From contig OZ026554.1 of the NCBI GenBank assembly GCA_964020155.1, positions 2,856,327 to 2,920,326 of the forward strand: a DNA stretch of 64,000 nucleotides, written 5' to 3'. Of the stretch, positions 63,740-64,000 are shown one piece after another. The position numbers and the translations under genes were made by a program. The notes under the pieces are model-generated. The model had not been told where the DNA came from. It did no database searches and worked only from the letters and a program-made list of their open reading frames with translations. The stretch's first letter is position 1. Every line of letters begins with the position of its first letter. Source of the DNA: Chondrilla cf. caribensis (Eukaryota > Porifera > Demospongiae > Chondrillida > Chondrillidae).

Positions 63740-64000
63740 TTGGATACAAGTGGGGTAGGAAAATGAATAGTTAGTGGTATGTACTTTTGTACATTTTAGT
63801 ACATTTCAATGTACTACCTTACTACCCGGAGTTTAAAACCACCGTATCCCACTAATAACACACACGAGATGTATACACTCTGAACTCTCTACTGAATGAT
63901 GATGGTCTGATCATTGATCGATTGTACATTCACCATCCGTACTCTGTCATTGTCAATTTTTATCTAATACTAGACACTGATAGCCATGGGGCCAATGACC
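63206..64000. other. DHX16 intron at the right edge
   Basis: Dominated by a long impure (TG)n tract, 63428-63741. Beyond it, to 64000, I see no exon of DHX16 or any other gene. Cys-Val and His-Thr open frames in the repeat are not genes. Confidence 0.75.
63428..63741. repeat. Long (TG)n-rich microsatellite
   Basis: Pure TG runs broken by TGCATG, CGCGCACGCGC and TGTCTG variants; the longest pure run is about 63587-63637. Confidence 0.95.

Noticed and set aside
63318..63774. Five overlapping open frames (His-Thr and Cys-Val rich) at the right edge
   Set aside because: All are translations of the TG/CA microsatellite.

Overview
The window looks like nuclear DNA of an early-branching animal, most likely a marine demosponge. 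It is AT-rich, with short GT-AG introns, conserved metazoan housekeeping genes (virilizer/VIRMA, YEATS2, DHX16), CARD-NACHT immune-type receptors of the kind expanded in sponges and cnidarians, and a dense mix of eukaryotic transposons (LINE, Ty3-type LTR element, Crypton, hAT, Tc1/mariner, Ginger-like). The species assignment is inference.

Layout. At the left edge lies the 5' part of VIRMA (minus strand, seven exons recovered, 94-4339). Its second intron holds a Ginger-like integrase element (about 1190-2997) with its own TATA box, a lost catalytic Glu and two frameshifts. A 130-bp divergent promoter separates VIRMA from YEATS2 (4470-6176, plus strand, one exon). At the right edge lies the 3' part of DHX16 (minus strand, eight exons, 59859-63205).

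Between them is a large tandem duplication. The left unit (about 4865-33366) runs from inside YEATS2 through receptor gene NLR-1 to the last two exons of DHX16, which are now a pseudogene. The right unit (about 33371-60121) starts with a truncated, internally deleted YEATS2 pseudogene, runs through NLR-2, and ends in intact DHX16. The breakpoint, DHX16 tail joined to YEATS2 middle, is readable at about 33366-33371.

Each unit carries one receptor gene on the plus strand: a CARD exon, a long NACHT exon, two degenerate LRR-like exons, then small exons in register that encode an unrecognised module set A-B-C, A-B-C, A. All exon phases fit from the CARD to the last A. The CARD is almost unchanged between the two paralogs, while modules A1, B1 and especially B2 differ far more than the introns next to them. 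That pattern is expected for a fast-evolving sensor region behind a fixed signalling domain, and it is the main biological finding here.

Comparing the two units also serves as an insertion map. Left-only insertions: a PHD-ORF1 LINE, a foldback element, a Tc1-type MITE, two hAT-type elements with transposase remnants, and a hAT element that itself contains a 3.3-kb Tc1/mariner element carrying an intact BEN-domain gene opposite a dead transposase. Right-only insertions: a pogo-like MITE, a TTAGGG tract, a Crypton with a MITE inside it, a long-TIR MITE, a second foldback element with 6-bp target duplication, and a 4.3-kb LTR retrotransposon with 5-bp target duplication. All similarities were judged by eye from the sequence; no searches were run.
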